Assembly (NCBI GenBank): GCA_963676655.2
Contig: CAXXKX010000003.1
Span: 4,154,001 to 4,218,000, forward strand
DNA: 64,000 nt
Source: G963676655 sp963676655
GTDB lineage: Bacteria; Verrucomicrobiota; Lentisphaeria; Victivallales; Victivallaceae
Direction of reading: 5' to 3'
Of the stretch, positions 27,910-37,141 are shown piece by piece. Below the pieces are notes generated by a model. The model saw only the letters and a program-made list of their open reading frames with translations, did not search any database and was not told the origin of the DNA. A program made the position numbers and the translations under genes. Position 1 is the first letter of the stretch. Each line of letters begins with the position of its first letter.

Positions 27910-29364
27910 TCAGGAAACTTCTTCAATCCGTTCAATTCCTTTGCGGGTTACGACCAGAATAAAGCGCTGTATGTCCTCTACGTCGCCGGCGGAAAACCGC
28001 AGGATCATATTTAAATGATATACCCTTCTGCCCGAAACCTTTTTGGCATGACCATTTTCGAGAACATAGAGCTCTTTATCCGGATTGTCCATGCCCGGAA
28101 AAAAGCGCCGCAGATTGAAGCGTACAATGTCATGAATGCCGTCGACCTGGAAGTCGTCAAGCAGTTTACGGCATATGCCGGAATGTAATTGAATTCTTCT
28201 CCGGGTGTGCAGTATCTGTTCTTTTGAGCGACCGCTTTCAATGCCTCCGCTGGAGTTTTTTTGTCTGAGTTTGGCCACTTCTTCAGGTAATTTTTCAGGT
28301 TTGATGAATTGGAAACTTTCCCGCCTGATACCGATTTTTTTGCCGTTATTATTTAATAAAATGGTTCTGAAGTCGTACATAAAACGGCTGGTATGCATGG
28401 CGAAATAGGCTTTTGACCAGTCTTTCAACCGGTCCTTGACGATATATATGCCGACAATCATCAGGAACAGGGCAACCCCGAATTCTTTGATGTTCTGCTG
28501 GGTGTAAAACAGTAAAATGGTGGCGATGGATACGGCAAGCCCGGCGGCAATCCCTGGAATCATCAGTCCGATCAGGCGGCCTTCTTTTCTGGTCTGGGTT
28601 TTTATATATAAAACCTGCCCCATAAGTTTCTTAAGCAGGTTCATCCGGTAAAGTAGTTTTTCATTGCTGCCATGAGCCGTGGTTATGGTAAAATTGCGGC
28701 TCTTGCGATAGTTGATTTCAGATTTCAAGAGAGCTGCCAGAACGGTTCTTGCCGTGTAATCCTTCTTTTCCGCGAAATTGAGCAGTTTGGACAGGTATTT
28801 ATCGGTCAGCATTGCGTTGTATTCGTCGGCCAGGCGGAACATTTCATGAACCTTTTCGGGAATACCCGGAACACGGAGAATCTGTCCGGTTTCACGGAAT
28901 GCCGTCAGGGCCTGTTCGCATTCGTTGGAAATGTTGTTAATTAACCGGTCCGCTTCGTGGAGCTCCGCGTGAAGGATTATGAAGCTGCAGGCATCGCGCA
29001 AAGCGCTTTTGAAAACATAACAGTACAGACGAATGTTCCGCATGCAGCTATCCAATGCGGCGATATCGTTAGGAGAAGAAACCAGTTTTTCCATAGATAT
29101 TTTCAGTTTTCCGCGTGGACTTTCCGGACCGTTGACAATGTTTTTCAGCAGAAACTGGGGGGTTTTGAGCCGGATATTGTTTCGTTCGTCCTGATAGAAT
29201 TTTTCACTGGTGTATGAACTGCGGTTTATTCCGAGGGTGTCGGGAACGAAAAGATACATCTCCGTTTCATAATCAACTTTCCGGAGTTTTTCCGGGATCG
29301 GAAACGTATACTTAATCTCGATACAATTACGATCATGTTTTTTTAAACGTTCAATTATCTGCAT
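27910..29364 (-). CDS. Unrecognised membrane protein with two central transmembrane helices
   Basis: A 484-aa protein that I cannot place in a family. Two adjacent transmembrane helices are evident at about 264-288 (LIGLMIPGIAAGLAVSIATILLF) and 294-312 (EFGVALFLMIVGIYIV). The ~260 residues before them are soluble and partly helical, and the ~170 after them are soluble and basic, so both ends probably lie on the same side of the membrane. It stands alone, convergent with the AraC gene and divergent from the giant secreted protein at 29732, and has only a weak ribosome-binding site. No catalytic motif is visible. Confidence 0.75.
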   Translation of the reverse strand: MQIIERLKKHDRNCIEIKYTFPIPEKLRKVDYETEMYLFVPDTLGINRSSYTSEKFYQDERNNIRLKTPQFLLKNIVNGPESPRGKLKISMEKLVSSPNDIAALDSCMRNIRLYCYVFKSALRDACSFIILHAELHEADRLINNISNECEQALTAFRETGQILRVPGIPEKVHEMFRLADEYNAMLTDKYLSKLLNFAEKKDYTARTVLAALLKSEINYRKSRNFTITTAHGSNEKLLYRMNLLKKLMGQVLYIKTQTRKEGRLIGLMIPGIAAGLAVSIATILLFYTQQNIKEFGVALFLMIVGIYIVKDRLKDWSKAYFAMHTSRFMYDFRTILLNNNGKKIGIRRESFQFIKPEKLPEEVAKLRQKNSSGGIESGRSKEQILHTRRRIQLHSGICRKLLDDFQVDGIHDIVRFNLRRFFPGMDNPDKELYVLENGHAKKVSGRRVYHLNMILRFSAGDVEDIQRFILVVTRKGIERIEEVS

Positions 29365-29649
29365 TTCAACTAACTCAATAATTCAGGTTGCAATAAAAGA
29401 CCAATTCTGAAAATTATAGCTTATTTCCGCTTCAAGCAGTGGATGGCGCTAACACAATGCTAACAAACTTCTAATATAATATTAATTTGTATTGAATGCA
29501 AATATATGTGAAAATTTATTTATAATGGCTTGCTCTGACAGAAATGCTGTTTGTTGTTTTATTTGTTATATCAAAGTATTGTTTTTTGTTCTTTTATTAT
29601 CTTTTTTGATTATTTTCGTGCATAAAAATGAAAATTTTAAGTTTTTTAA

Positions 29650-29678
29650 TTGAAATAACAAATGCCGGGATGTATTAT
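29650..29678 (+). promoter_or_regulatory. Sigma-70-like promoter for the 1673-aa secreted protein
   Basis: TTGAAA (29650-29655), 17-nt spacer, TATTAT (29673-29678), giving a leader of about 45 nt before ATG 29732. The rest of the 358-bp AT-rich spacer 29365-29722 shows no gene or repeat. Confidence 0.55.
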
Positions 29679-29731
29679 AGAAAAAGCAATTTGATGAAAA
29701 TATTATAATAACAAAACAAAGGATGTATGTT

Positions 29732-32700
29732 ATGTCGGGTGCAATTGCGAAGCTTCGAGTTGTAATAGTTTTTTTATGTGTTTGTATGGGATTGCAGGCA
29801 TCGAATGATGACCTGTTGTTTTACGCTTCGTTCGATAAGGGATTCGACGCGGATGTTGCCAAAGGCGGAAATCCTGTTGCATTGATGAATAAAAATATGA
29901 GACTGGTCCCCGGCTTGAAAGGGAAAGCCGCCCTGGTTAAAGGCAGTAAGGATTATATCCAATATTCAGCCTCGGGCGGTTGCGTCAACGGAAGTCAGGG
30001 ATCGTTTGTTATATGGGTGAAGCCGATTAATTGGACGCCGTCGGTTCAGCATTTTGTTTTTCTCGCGGGAGCGGTCGCGGTTTCCGGATCTGATCGTCAT
30101 GACATTTATATATTTAAAAACCGGCGGTGTGCCGATATTCAGTTTCTTGTCAGGAAACGTAATGTCAAGAACGGCACAAGCCACTTCGCGAAAGCTGAAC
30201 CGACCTGGAATGTCGGTTCATGGCATCAGCTTGCAATAACCTGGAAAGATAAGTTATACAAGTATTATATCGACGGGAGAGAAGTTGCGACTCGCGGCGG
30301 TCCGCTTTTGCCGAATAAAGGCTGGAACAGAATTAAGGTTGGTTTCCTGGGCGGCAGCTGGCCGTCTGTCGGCGATGAGACCACGGCAATCGATGAGGTC
30401 AGGATTTTCAGAAAACCGCTTATAGCGGAACAAATCAAGGCTGAATATGATGCTTACAGAAAAATACTTCAGGCTCGCGGCGATCTGAAAAAGTTGTCTC
30501 CGGAAAAAAAGTCGAATATCTATGTTCCTTGTGACAAAAGTCTGGATAACTTGAGTCAACGTAAAAACAATCTGCCGGTGAAGATCAGGGGAGGCAACGG
30601 TAAGGTGCAATATGTTCAGGGTGTAATCAAGCAGGCAGCCGTCCTTAATGGTCCCGGCAAACTCAGAGCGCACTACAATATGACTAAAAAACTTGAATTG
30701 CCGGAAGGAACATGCAGTCTTTGGATCAAACCATTGGATTGGGATAAGGCGGATAAAAGAATGCAGCAATTTGTCTCGTTTTTCTCCGCTAATGATCGGG
30801 TATTCCTGTATAAGCGGCAAAAAAGAAATTCCGTTTCCCTGTTGTTCCAAAATACAAAGGACACGAAACAGACGGCGCTTATCGACAAGCAGTTGGAATG
30901 GGTCAAAGACAAGTGGTACAACCTGGCTTTTACCTGGGATAAAACCGGCTACGCGCTGTATGTCGATGGTGAACTTGCCGGCACGAGCCCGGCGGTGAAT
31001 GTTGCTGACAAATGGAAGGATCTTTATCTTGGTGCCTCCATGGCATCCTGGGGCAACGTGATAAGCCCCGGAAAAACCGCGTTCGATCAATGGTTGATCG
31101 TGCCGTATGTAATGAGTGACGACGAAATAAAAGGACAATATGAGGAAGCGGTCATGGCTAATCCTGTATTAAAAAAGCAGTATGAAAATTTGAAAAAAGA
31201 GCAGGAGTTCAAAGCAAAAAATAATTTAGCCCAGCCAAGCAAGGGATGTTTTGTGCTGGCTTCTTCATTTGCGACGCTGCGCACAAATTATCCAGATAAA
31301 CTAATTGACGGGAAAAAAGATACTATCTGGATCGCCAAAGATTTCGAGCCAGCGCAATGGGTGGAACTTCATTGGCCGAGGCCGTTAAAGGTTGACAAGG
31401 TTGTTTTGCACCGGGCTCCTGAATGTCTTATCACGGATTATAAGATAACAGCACGGATTGAAGATAAGTGGAAAGTTATAAAACAAGGCGAAATAAACAG
31501 CTCCAAGATCAATCTGGAGATCAAATTTCCCGTGACGGAAACGAATGTTCTCAGAGTTTACTTGAATGACAAAAAGCCGTTGAGCCTGGCCGGGATTGAA
31601 GTGTATTCTCCGCCTCAGCCGTCTCTGGACGGGCATAAAGCGTATTGGGCTGCCACCTATGTCTGGTATCCGGAGCCGAGAAAATCGTATATTACCAACT
31701 CTCCCAGATATTTCAGGAAAGAGTTTGAACTCGAAAACATGGATTTTATCAGTGTCTATGTTCAGGCCCGTTCCAATGACAGTTATATAATTTATGTCAA
31801 TGGTCATTTGGCGGGCTCCGGTTCTACTGTTATTAAACCTTACAATGTTACGAAGTATCTGAAAAAAGGGAAAAATGTTATTGCCGGGATCGGGGAGTTG
31901 AAATCGTCTACAAACTGGGGATTCGGTGAATTTCTGGCGGAACTCAGTATTAATTATCCCAACGGCAGCCGGCGAATCGGGACAAATAAAACCTGGAAAT
32001 CTTATGATAAAGAGGTGAAAGGCTGGAATAAGCCGGGATTTGATGACAGGGACTGGAAAAATGTTGCCTGTTTCGTAAAGCCGCCTGAAGGGCCGTGGGG
32101 CAATATTCCGTATAAGTGTACAGCGGTTCGGGAGAGCGTGCCGGTAAAAGATATAAAAATAACGCCGGCTGACGCTAAACCTGGGCAGAAAATCCGGGTC
32201 AGTATGACCTTGCAGCCTGACATAGCCATGGGCCGCGACTACTATTTTGTCTATAAGGTTGGGGAACGCATTATTGATGAGAGAATGGGCTCCTGGGTTG
32301 TTGCCGAAAAGACCTTTGAACCGAAGACCGGGACCAGTAAGTCAGGGAAAAAGCCTCTGGTTATCTCTACAGAACTTTATCTTCCTGAATATACGCCGGG
32401 CGGCAAACTTCCGGTTCGGGTTCAGGGCTTTGATTATCAGACCGGGATCGAACTGGATTTTGTCAATGACGGAAAGAAAACTGATGTGCTGGGTTATGTT
32501 AATGTTGCCTTGAAGCCGTGTACCAAACCGGCGAAAGAGCTTGCCATGGCAAAAGTCGCGTTCCCGAACAACCAATCCGCATTTGAAATCAACGGGCAGA
32601 TATACAACCCGTTTTACTGGAAAAATTCCTGGATAACCAGCCCGTCGCAGTATTATTATCAAAACAAAGCCGGGGTCAGCCTCTTTCACTTTACCATGCA

Positions 32701-34753
32701 TGGTCATATTGTTGATGAAAAATCTCATAAAGCGGAAAGCCGCCGGCACTATTTCGGGGTTCTGGATCAACAACTTGATCACCTTGTCCGGACTTGTCCC
32801 GATGCCTGGATTATGATTGAAGTGGATCTGCGTCCTACCGGAGCCTGGCTCAATGAAAATCCAGACGAAAGACTGGTTAACGCCTTTGGTCAGAAGGGGC
32901 CGGTATGTTATGCGTCCAAAAAGTATCTGGCCGATTCATTTGAGGCGTTGAATGCGTTCTTTGATTACTTCAGGAAAAAACCTTACTACAATCGGATTAT
33001 CATGATTCAGCCGTTGTCGCTGGGCAAGATGGATTCCGGCCTCGGTGGTTGTTCCATGAATGTATTTCAGACTGACCGGAACAAGTTGACTATTGGTGAT
33101 TACAATCCGCAGGCCATTGAGATGTTCAGGAATTTCCTGCGCAAAAAGTATAAGAACAATGTTCAGGCGTTGCGTGATGCCTGGAAAAAGACGGATGTTA
33201 CTTTTGAGACGGCGTTTCCGCATATCAAAGAGCTGGTTGCCGAGAGCGCCGACGGTGGGGCTTTTCGCGATCCGTCTAAAGGCTGTATGCCTTTTGATTA
33301 TGCCGAATTTCTGCCGCATATCCTGAGTAACTGGTACCGGAAAATGGCCGCAAAGGTTAAAGAGGAGACCAAACGTCGGACAATGGTGCTGATCCATTAC
33401 GGATATATTTTGACCCATATGCGTGCATTCAACTGTCCGGGAGATGTCTGGAATAATAATGACTACGATTTTGCCGAACTGCTTGAATGTGACTATATCG
33501 ATGGTTATATCGGCGCGCCGGATTACGATAACCGTCTGGCTGATGACTCCTATATGCTTTACTTTCCGTTCTCATCGATCAAATTGCATAAAAAAATCTA
33601 TACTCCGGACGGGGATTACCGGACTTTTGTCGCCAACCCGCTGACCTATGGCAGGCACCATGGCATTCGTGAATCGCGAGCCGTGTTACAACGTGATCTC
33701 GGCGGCGGAATCTGCCGAAGTATCGGGTCCTGGTTTTCCGATATGGCAAACGGGGCTTTCGGCACCCGTTCGGCGTATCCCTGGTTTGTCGAGGAAAATA
33801 TCCTGAATACCATCAGGGAGATGATGCAGTTGTATCGTAAATCGATTGATACCGGTTATCGGGACTGCAGTGAGATTGCTTTGATTTTCAGCACGGACCA
33901 ACCTCATTTCAATGACCTTTATCATTCCAGTGTTATGTTGAACAACCTGATTGGCCGGACTTATTTCCGGGAAATCGGTAAAATCGGAGCTCCGTATGAT
34001 GTTTATATGCTGGACGATCTGCGTCATCCCGATATAAAAAAGGACTACAAGCTCTATATAGTGTTCAATCCGTTTTATCTGAAGGACGAGGATCGCCGGG
34101 CGCTTGAAGGATTGAAAAAAGACGGAAAGACGATTCTCTGGTTTTACGCTCCTGATTATATCGACATGAAGCATGGTCTGAAAACAGAAAATATCAGTAG
34201 GATTACCGGGATCAATGTCAAAAAGAAAGTCGGAAAAGAGTACATGAGAGCCAGTGTTACCGATAGTTCGCATCCGGTTACCGGCTATGTGAGAAAGAAT
34301 CATCCGGTCGAAGTTGTCGAGTATGAATATGCGGTCAGTCGAAAGCTCTACCCGAAAGAGTTTGGCCCGGTGTTCTATGTTGACGACCCGAAGGCAAGAA
34401 TTCTGGCTCGCTACAAAACCGATGACAAGCCGGCGCTGGCGGTTCGTGACTTTGGTTCCTGGAAGTCTGTATATTGCGCGGTTCCGAAGCTTGACGCCAA
34501 AATGCTTCGCGGTGTTGCCAAATACGCGGGAGTGAATATTTATGTCGAGGATGATATCAATGTCGACGCCAACCGCAATTTTGTTGTTATATCCAACGGG
34601 TATAAGAAAGACAAAAAAATTACCGTTAATTTACCTGCAAAATCCGATGTCTTTGATGCTTTGACAGGTGAACCAGTTGCAAAAGGAGTCCGGCGCTTCA
34701 ATACTGATATTCCAAAATGCTTTACAAAGATTTTCTTTCTTAAGCCGCTTTAA
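29732..34753 (+). CDS. Giant secreted GH42-like protein with two LamG-like and discoidin-like domains
   Basis: A 1673-aa protein. ATG 29732 has AAAGG 9-10 nt upstream and starts the signal peptide (VVIVFLCVCMGLQA); the ATG at 29723 lies against that site. Domains in order: two LamG/concanavalin-like domains (about 30-240 and 260-460), a discoidin-like domain (about 500-625), a GH2-type sugar-binding domain (about 630-800), a beta region, a GH42-like TIM barrel (about 950-1360), a Rossmann-like domain (IKKDYKLYIVFNPFYLKDED) and a beta tail. At the two positions where its paralogues have catalytic Glu, this one has Asp1101 (GKMDSG) and Asp1293 (TPDGDYR) by hand alignment. It may be a glycosidase with altered chemistry or a binding protein. 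A strong terminator follows. Confidence 0.86.
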   Translation: MSGAIAKLRVVIVFLCVCMGLQASNDDLLFYASFDKGFDADVAKGGNPVALMNKNMRLVPGLKGKAALVKGSKDYIQYSASGGCVNGSQGSFVIWVKPINWTPSVQHFVFLAGAVAVSGSDRHDIYIFKNRRCADIQFLVRKRNVKNGTSHFAKAEPTWNVGSWHQLAITWKDKLYKYYIDGREVATRGGPLLPNKGWNRIKVGFLGGSWPSVGDETTAIDEVRIFRKPLIAEQIKAEYDAYRKILQARGDLKKLSPEKKSNIYVPCDKSLDNLSQRKNNLPVKIRGGNGKVQYVQGVIKQAAVLNGPGKLRAHYNMTKKLELPEGTCSLWIKPLDWDKADKRMQQFVSFFSANDRVFLYKRQKRNSVSLLFQNTKDTKQTALIDKQLEWVKDKWYNLAFTWDKTGYALYVDGELAGTSPAVNVADKWKDLYLGASMASWGNVISPGKTAFDQWLIVPYVMSDDEIKGQYEEAVMANPVLKKQYENLKKEQEFKAKNNLAQPSKGCFVLASSFATLRTNYPDKLIDGKKDTIWIAKDFEPAQWVELHWPRPLKVDKVVLHRAPECLITDYKITARIEDKWKVIKQGEINSSKINLEIKFPVTETNVLRVYLNDKKPLSLAGIEVYSPPQPSLDGHKAYWAATYVWYPEPRKSYITNSPRYFRKEFELENMDFISVYVQARSNDSYIIYVNGHLAGSGSTVIKPYNVTKYLKKGKNVIAGIGELKSSTNWGFGEFLAELSINYPNGSRRIGTNKTWKSYDKEVKGWNKPGFDDRDWKNVACFVKPPEGPWGNIPYKCTAVRESVPVKDIKITPADAKPGQKIRVSMTLQPDIAMGRDYYFVYKVGERIIDERMGSWVVAEKTFEPKTGTSKSGKKPLVISTELYLPEYTPGGKLPVRVQGFDYQTGIELDFVNDGKKTDVLGYVNVALKPCTKPAKELAMAKVAFPNNQSAFEINGQIYNPFYWKNSWITSPSQYYYQNKAGVSLFHFTMHGHIVDEKSHKAESRRHYFGVLDQQLDHLVRTCPDAWIMIEVDLRPTGAWLNENPDERLVNAFGQKGPVCYASKKYLADSFEALNAFFDYFRKKPYYNRIIMIQPLSLGKMDSGLGGCSMNVFQTDRNKLTIGDYNPQAIEMFRNFLRKKYKNNVQALRDAWKKTDVTFETAFPHIKELVAESADGGAFRDPSKGCMPFDYAEFLPHILSNWYRKMAAKVKEETKRRTMVLIHYGYILTHMRAFNCPGDVWNNNDYDFAELLECDYIDGYIGAPDYDNRLADDSYMLYFPFSSIKLHKKIYTPDGDYRTFVANPLTYGRHHGIRESRAVLQRDLGGGICRSIGSWFSDMANGAFGTRSAYPWFVEENILNTIREMMQLYRKSIDTGYRDCSEIALIFSTDQPHFNDLYHSSVMLNNLIGRTYFREIGKIGAPYDVYMLDDLRHPDIKKDYKLYIVFNPFYLKDEDRRALEGLKKDGKTILWFYAPDYIDMKHGLKTENISRITGINVKKKVGKEYMRASVTDSSHPVTGYVRKNHPVEVVEYEYAVSRKLYPKEFGPVFYVDDPKARILARYKTDDKPALAVRDFGSWKSVYCAVPKLDAKMLRGVAKYAGVNIYVEDDINVDANRNFVVISNGYKKDKKITVNLPAKSDVFDALTGEPVAKGVRRFNTDIPKCFTKIFFLKPL

Positions 34754-34781
34754 AAATTAATTTCCACAGAGTGAAATTGCC

Positions 34782-34811
34782 GGCGAAAAATTCATTTTCG
34801 CCTGCTTTTTT
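34782..34811 (+). terminator. Rho-independent terminator
   Basis: A perfect 8-bp stem GGCGAAAA / TTTTCGCC (34782-34789 and 34795-34802) with a 5-nt loop, then TGCTTTTTTA. It lies 29 bp after the stop of the giant secreted protein. Confidence 0.85.
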
Positions 34812-34900
34812 ATTTCAATCAGGCAAAACGCTGTATCCGAAAAAAAATATAGTTGATCCTGCCTCAGTTAGTAATCAGTCAGTCTATTTTATAAAAAACT

Positions 34901-35100
34901 CTGCGGAGCAGTTATGCCGCCCCGCGTCGTACGCGGGCGTGGTCCAGCGACGAACCGCTGGTCGCCGGAGGCGAAAGTAAGTTGGCGAACAAAGTTCGCC
35001 GCAGCAACATCATTTTGCCCGTAGCGATGTCTTTGATTTTCAAGCGTGTAGCTGCTTAAATCAAAGGCGTTGAGCGGAGGGCATGAGGCTCCGTGATTGG
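34901..35100. repeat. GC-rich multi-hairpin intergenic element (structured RNA or REP-like repeat)
   Basis: Consecutive stems occur in an otherwise AT-rich spacer: CCCGCGT/ACGCGGG (34921-34937, 3-nt loop), CCAGCG/CGCTGG (34944-34961), GGCGAAC/GTTCGCC (34984-35000, 3-nt loop), CTTTGATTT/AAATCAAAG (35031-35066, with an inner AAGC/GCTT stem) and CGGAG/CTCCG (35075-35093). It lies between the terminator at 34782 and the likely promoter at 35190, so it need not be part of either neighbouring message. A minus-strand frame of 113 codons crosses it, but it has no protein-like features. Only one copy is present in this window. It could be a repeat family member or a small RNA gene. Confidence 0.5.
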
Positions 35101-35189
35101 ATGGACCGATTACCTCAGTTGTAAAATAATCAGAAAAAAATCCGTTTTCGCGATTGATAAACCGGAAAATGACGATATTATTATGTCGC

Positions 35190-35218
35190 TTTACGATTGG
35201 AATGTTTTGTCGTACAGT
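35190..35218 (+). promoter_or_regulatory. Possible promoter for the symporter gene
   Basis: TTTACG (35190-35195), 17-nt spacer, TACAGT (35213-35218), about 43 nt before ATG 35261. Each box matches the consensus at four of six positions, so this is a weak call. Confidence 0.4.
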
Positions 35219-35260
35219 CACTAACACATTATTGTCAACTTTTTAACGAAGGGGTGATTA

Positions 35261-36751
35261 ATGGATCATTCTTTGGCTTTCTCGGCGGGCACCAAGCTTT
35301 GGCTAATGGGCGGAATCCTGGTTTACATTATCGGAATGCTGCTGATCGGCTGGTGGGCCGCGAGACGTGTCAAAGGCATGTCCGACTTTCTCGTTGCCGG
35401 CAGAAGACTGCCGATGTGGATGGCCTTTGCCACATTGCTGGCCACCTGGTTCGGCGCCGGTTCCAGTATGGGGGTTTGCGGCACGGTCTATTCCGACGGC
35501 TTGCCGGCGATCATCTCGGACCCTTTCGCGGCATCATTGAGTTTGATTATCGCCGGGGTGTTCTTCGTCGGTGCGTTGCGCCGCCTCCGGCTGTTGACGA
35601 TTACCGACGTTATTGAACGCCGGTTCGGTAAATGGGCCGGAGTCTACGCTTCGGCCTGGATGATTCCGGTTTACATCGGCTGGCTCGGCGCTCAAATCCT
35701 CGGGATCGGTAAAATCCTGAACCTGCTGACCGGGGTTGATCCCACCTGGGGTACGGTTATCGGCGCGGTTATCGTGCTGATCTATACCGCTGTCGGCGGG
35801 ATGTGGGCCGTAACCCTGACTGACGTGGTTCAGGTATCTTTGATTATTATCGGGTTGTTTATCATCGTGCCGTGCGCGGTCGACCAGTCCGGCGGGTTGT
35901 CCGCTGTATATGATTCGGTTAAACCTGAACACCTGACGCTGCTGCCGACCGATCACAGTTGGAACGGTTATCTAAGTTATATGGGACAATGGTGTATCAT
36001 GGGCCTGGGCTGTGTTGTCGGGCAGGATTTGATCCAGCGCTCGCTGTCCAGCCGTACCGATAAGATCGCGGTAAACAGTACGATTCTGGCCGGTATTGCT
36101 TATCTTATGCTGTGCATTGTCCCGATTACCATCGGTTTTTCAGGTCGGATTCTGCTGCCCGGCTTGAAGGATACTGAAGCGTTGCTGCCTTTGATGGCGG
36201 GAAAGGTGCTGCACCCGGTGGCTTTTACCGTGTTCCTGAGTGCGCTGGTTTCCGCGATCATGAGTTCGGCGGACAGTTCCCTTTTGGCATGTTCATCCTT
36301 GACGATTAACAACGTAATCAAACCATTCGTTCCGGAAATGTCGGACGAACGGCAACTGCACTTTACCCGTGGTATCACCGTTCTCATTACCATCATTTCA
36401 ACTGTTGGCGCGCTCTATGTTGAAAGCATCTATGAACTGATGATCCAGTCCTGGGTTTCGTTGCTGGTTGTGGTCTTTATCCCGGTTGTTGCCGCGCTGT
36501 ATAGCAAAAAAGCCGATACCCGCTGCATCTGGACGACAATGGTTACCGCGACAGTCGTTTGGCTTGGTTATGTCATCATCGCCGGTTGTGTTACGGCTGA
36601 CGGTTTTTCCGATGACGTCTTCAACTGTGGGGCGATGTACGGATTTTTTGCCGGTATCATCACGTATTTTATTTATGTTTCCATATTCAAAACGACCCCG
36701 GTTTTACTTGAAATTCCTACCAGTGATGAAGAGGGAAAAGCCGCGGCATAA
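35261..36751 (+). CDS. Sodium:solute symporter (SSS family)
   Basis: A 496-aa, highly hydrophobic protein with about 13 transmembrane helices, the normal SSS length. The family marks are GMSDFLVAGRRLPMWMAFATLLATWFGAGSSMG near the start, VYIGWLGAQILGIGKI, TAVGGMWAVTLTDVVQ, and the sodium-site region SALVSAIMSSADSSLLACSS. It imports a solute, probably a sugar or organic acid, with sodium across the inner membrane. A good ribosome-binding site (GAAGGGG) precedes the ATG, and a terminator follows. It lies downstream of the giant secreted protein but behind its own likely promoter. The substrate cannot be read from the sequence. Confidence 0.93.
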   Translation: MDHSLAFSAGTKLWLMGGILVYIIGMLLIGWWAARRVKGMSDFLVAGRRLPMWMAFATLLATWFGAGSSMGVCGTVYSDGLPAIISDPFAASLSLIIAGVFFVGALRRLRLLTITDVIERRFGKWAGVYASAWMIPVYIGWLGAQILGIGKILNLLTGVDPTWGTVIGAVIVLIYTAVGGMWAVTLTDVVQVSLIIIGLFIIVPCAVDQSGGLSAVYDSVKPEHLTLLPTDHSWNGYLSYMGQWCIMGLGCVVGQDLIQRSLSSRTDKIAVNSTILAGIAYLMLCIVPITIGFSGRILLPGLKDTEALLPLMAGKVLHPVAFTVFLSALVSAIMSSADSSLLACSSLTINNVIKPFVPEMSDERQLHFTRGITVLITIISTVGALYVESIYELMIQSWVSLLVVVFIPVVAALYSKKADTRCIWTTMVTATVVWLGYVIIAGCVTADGFSDDVFNCGAMYGFFAGIITYFIYVSIFKTTPVLLEIPTSDEEGKAAA

Positions 36752-36785
36752 GTTTCTTTACTGCCATAGAAGAAGTCAGCTTGTC

Positions 36786-36821
36786 CAGCAATCCCGAGCA
36801 ACTCCGGATTGCTGTTTTTTT
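36786..36821 (+). terminator. Rho-independent terminator after the symporter gene
   Basis: A 9-bp stem CAGCAATCC / GGATTGCTG (36786-36794 and 36806-36814) with an 11-nt loop, followed by seven T. It lies 35 bp after the symporter stop. Confidence 0.88.
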
Positions 36822-36895
36822 GTGGAGGGCTGAATAGGTAATGAGTACCAGTAAGTTGATAGTAAGCTTGAGAGGATGGAATAAAGGCAAAAAAA

Positions 36896-36930
36896 ATGGA
36901 GTAGTGAACCGGAGTTGAACTGGTTTTGCT
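36896..36930 (-). pseudogene. tRNA-like 3'-end fragment resembling the tRNA-Cys at 63012
   Basis: Reading leftward, a T-arm-like sequence (CCAGTTCAACTCCGG) runs into an acceptor-like end and an encoded CCA. On the plus strand the 16 bases GGCAAAAAAAATGGAG (36886-36901) are identical to those at the 3' end of tRNA-Cys (63001-63016), and about 17 of the next 23 match. No matching 5' acceptor strand, D-arm or anticodon arm was found within ~130 bp, so it is not a working tRNA. A 7-bp hairpin CCCCGAT/ATCGGGG follows at 36972-36991. The rest of the 36752-37141 spacer holds nothing recognised. Confidence 0.45.
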
Positions 36931-37141
36931 GCTTTTACTTCCCTGAACGGGGGGAATGTCGGGCGTAAATACCCCGATTCCTGCATCGGGGGGAGTCTTG
37001 ACCGAAAGCAAAATTTTTATTTTCGATAACACTTGAAACTCCTGGGAATGTATCATTATCCCACGAAAATACAAGATTTACTGTAATGACGCTTACATTT
37101 TACCAGATGAACAAAATCACCCTACGGGGTTTGTCTCATGG

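Noticed and set aside
30254..31138. 294-codon minus-strand frame
   Set aside because: It lies entirely inside the coding sequence of the 1673-aa secreted protein and has no family features or ribosome-binding site.
34889..35227. 113-codon minus-strand frame over the hairpin element
   Set aside because: Crosses several perfect stems, has no ribosome-binding site or recognisable domain; the RNA/DNA structure explains the sequence better.
36896..36930. A functional tRNA gene
   Set aside because: Only the T-arm and 3' acceptor-like part are present, with a mispaired T-stem base; no 5' acceptor strand was found nearby.
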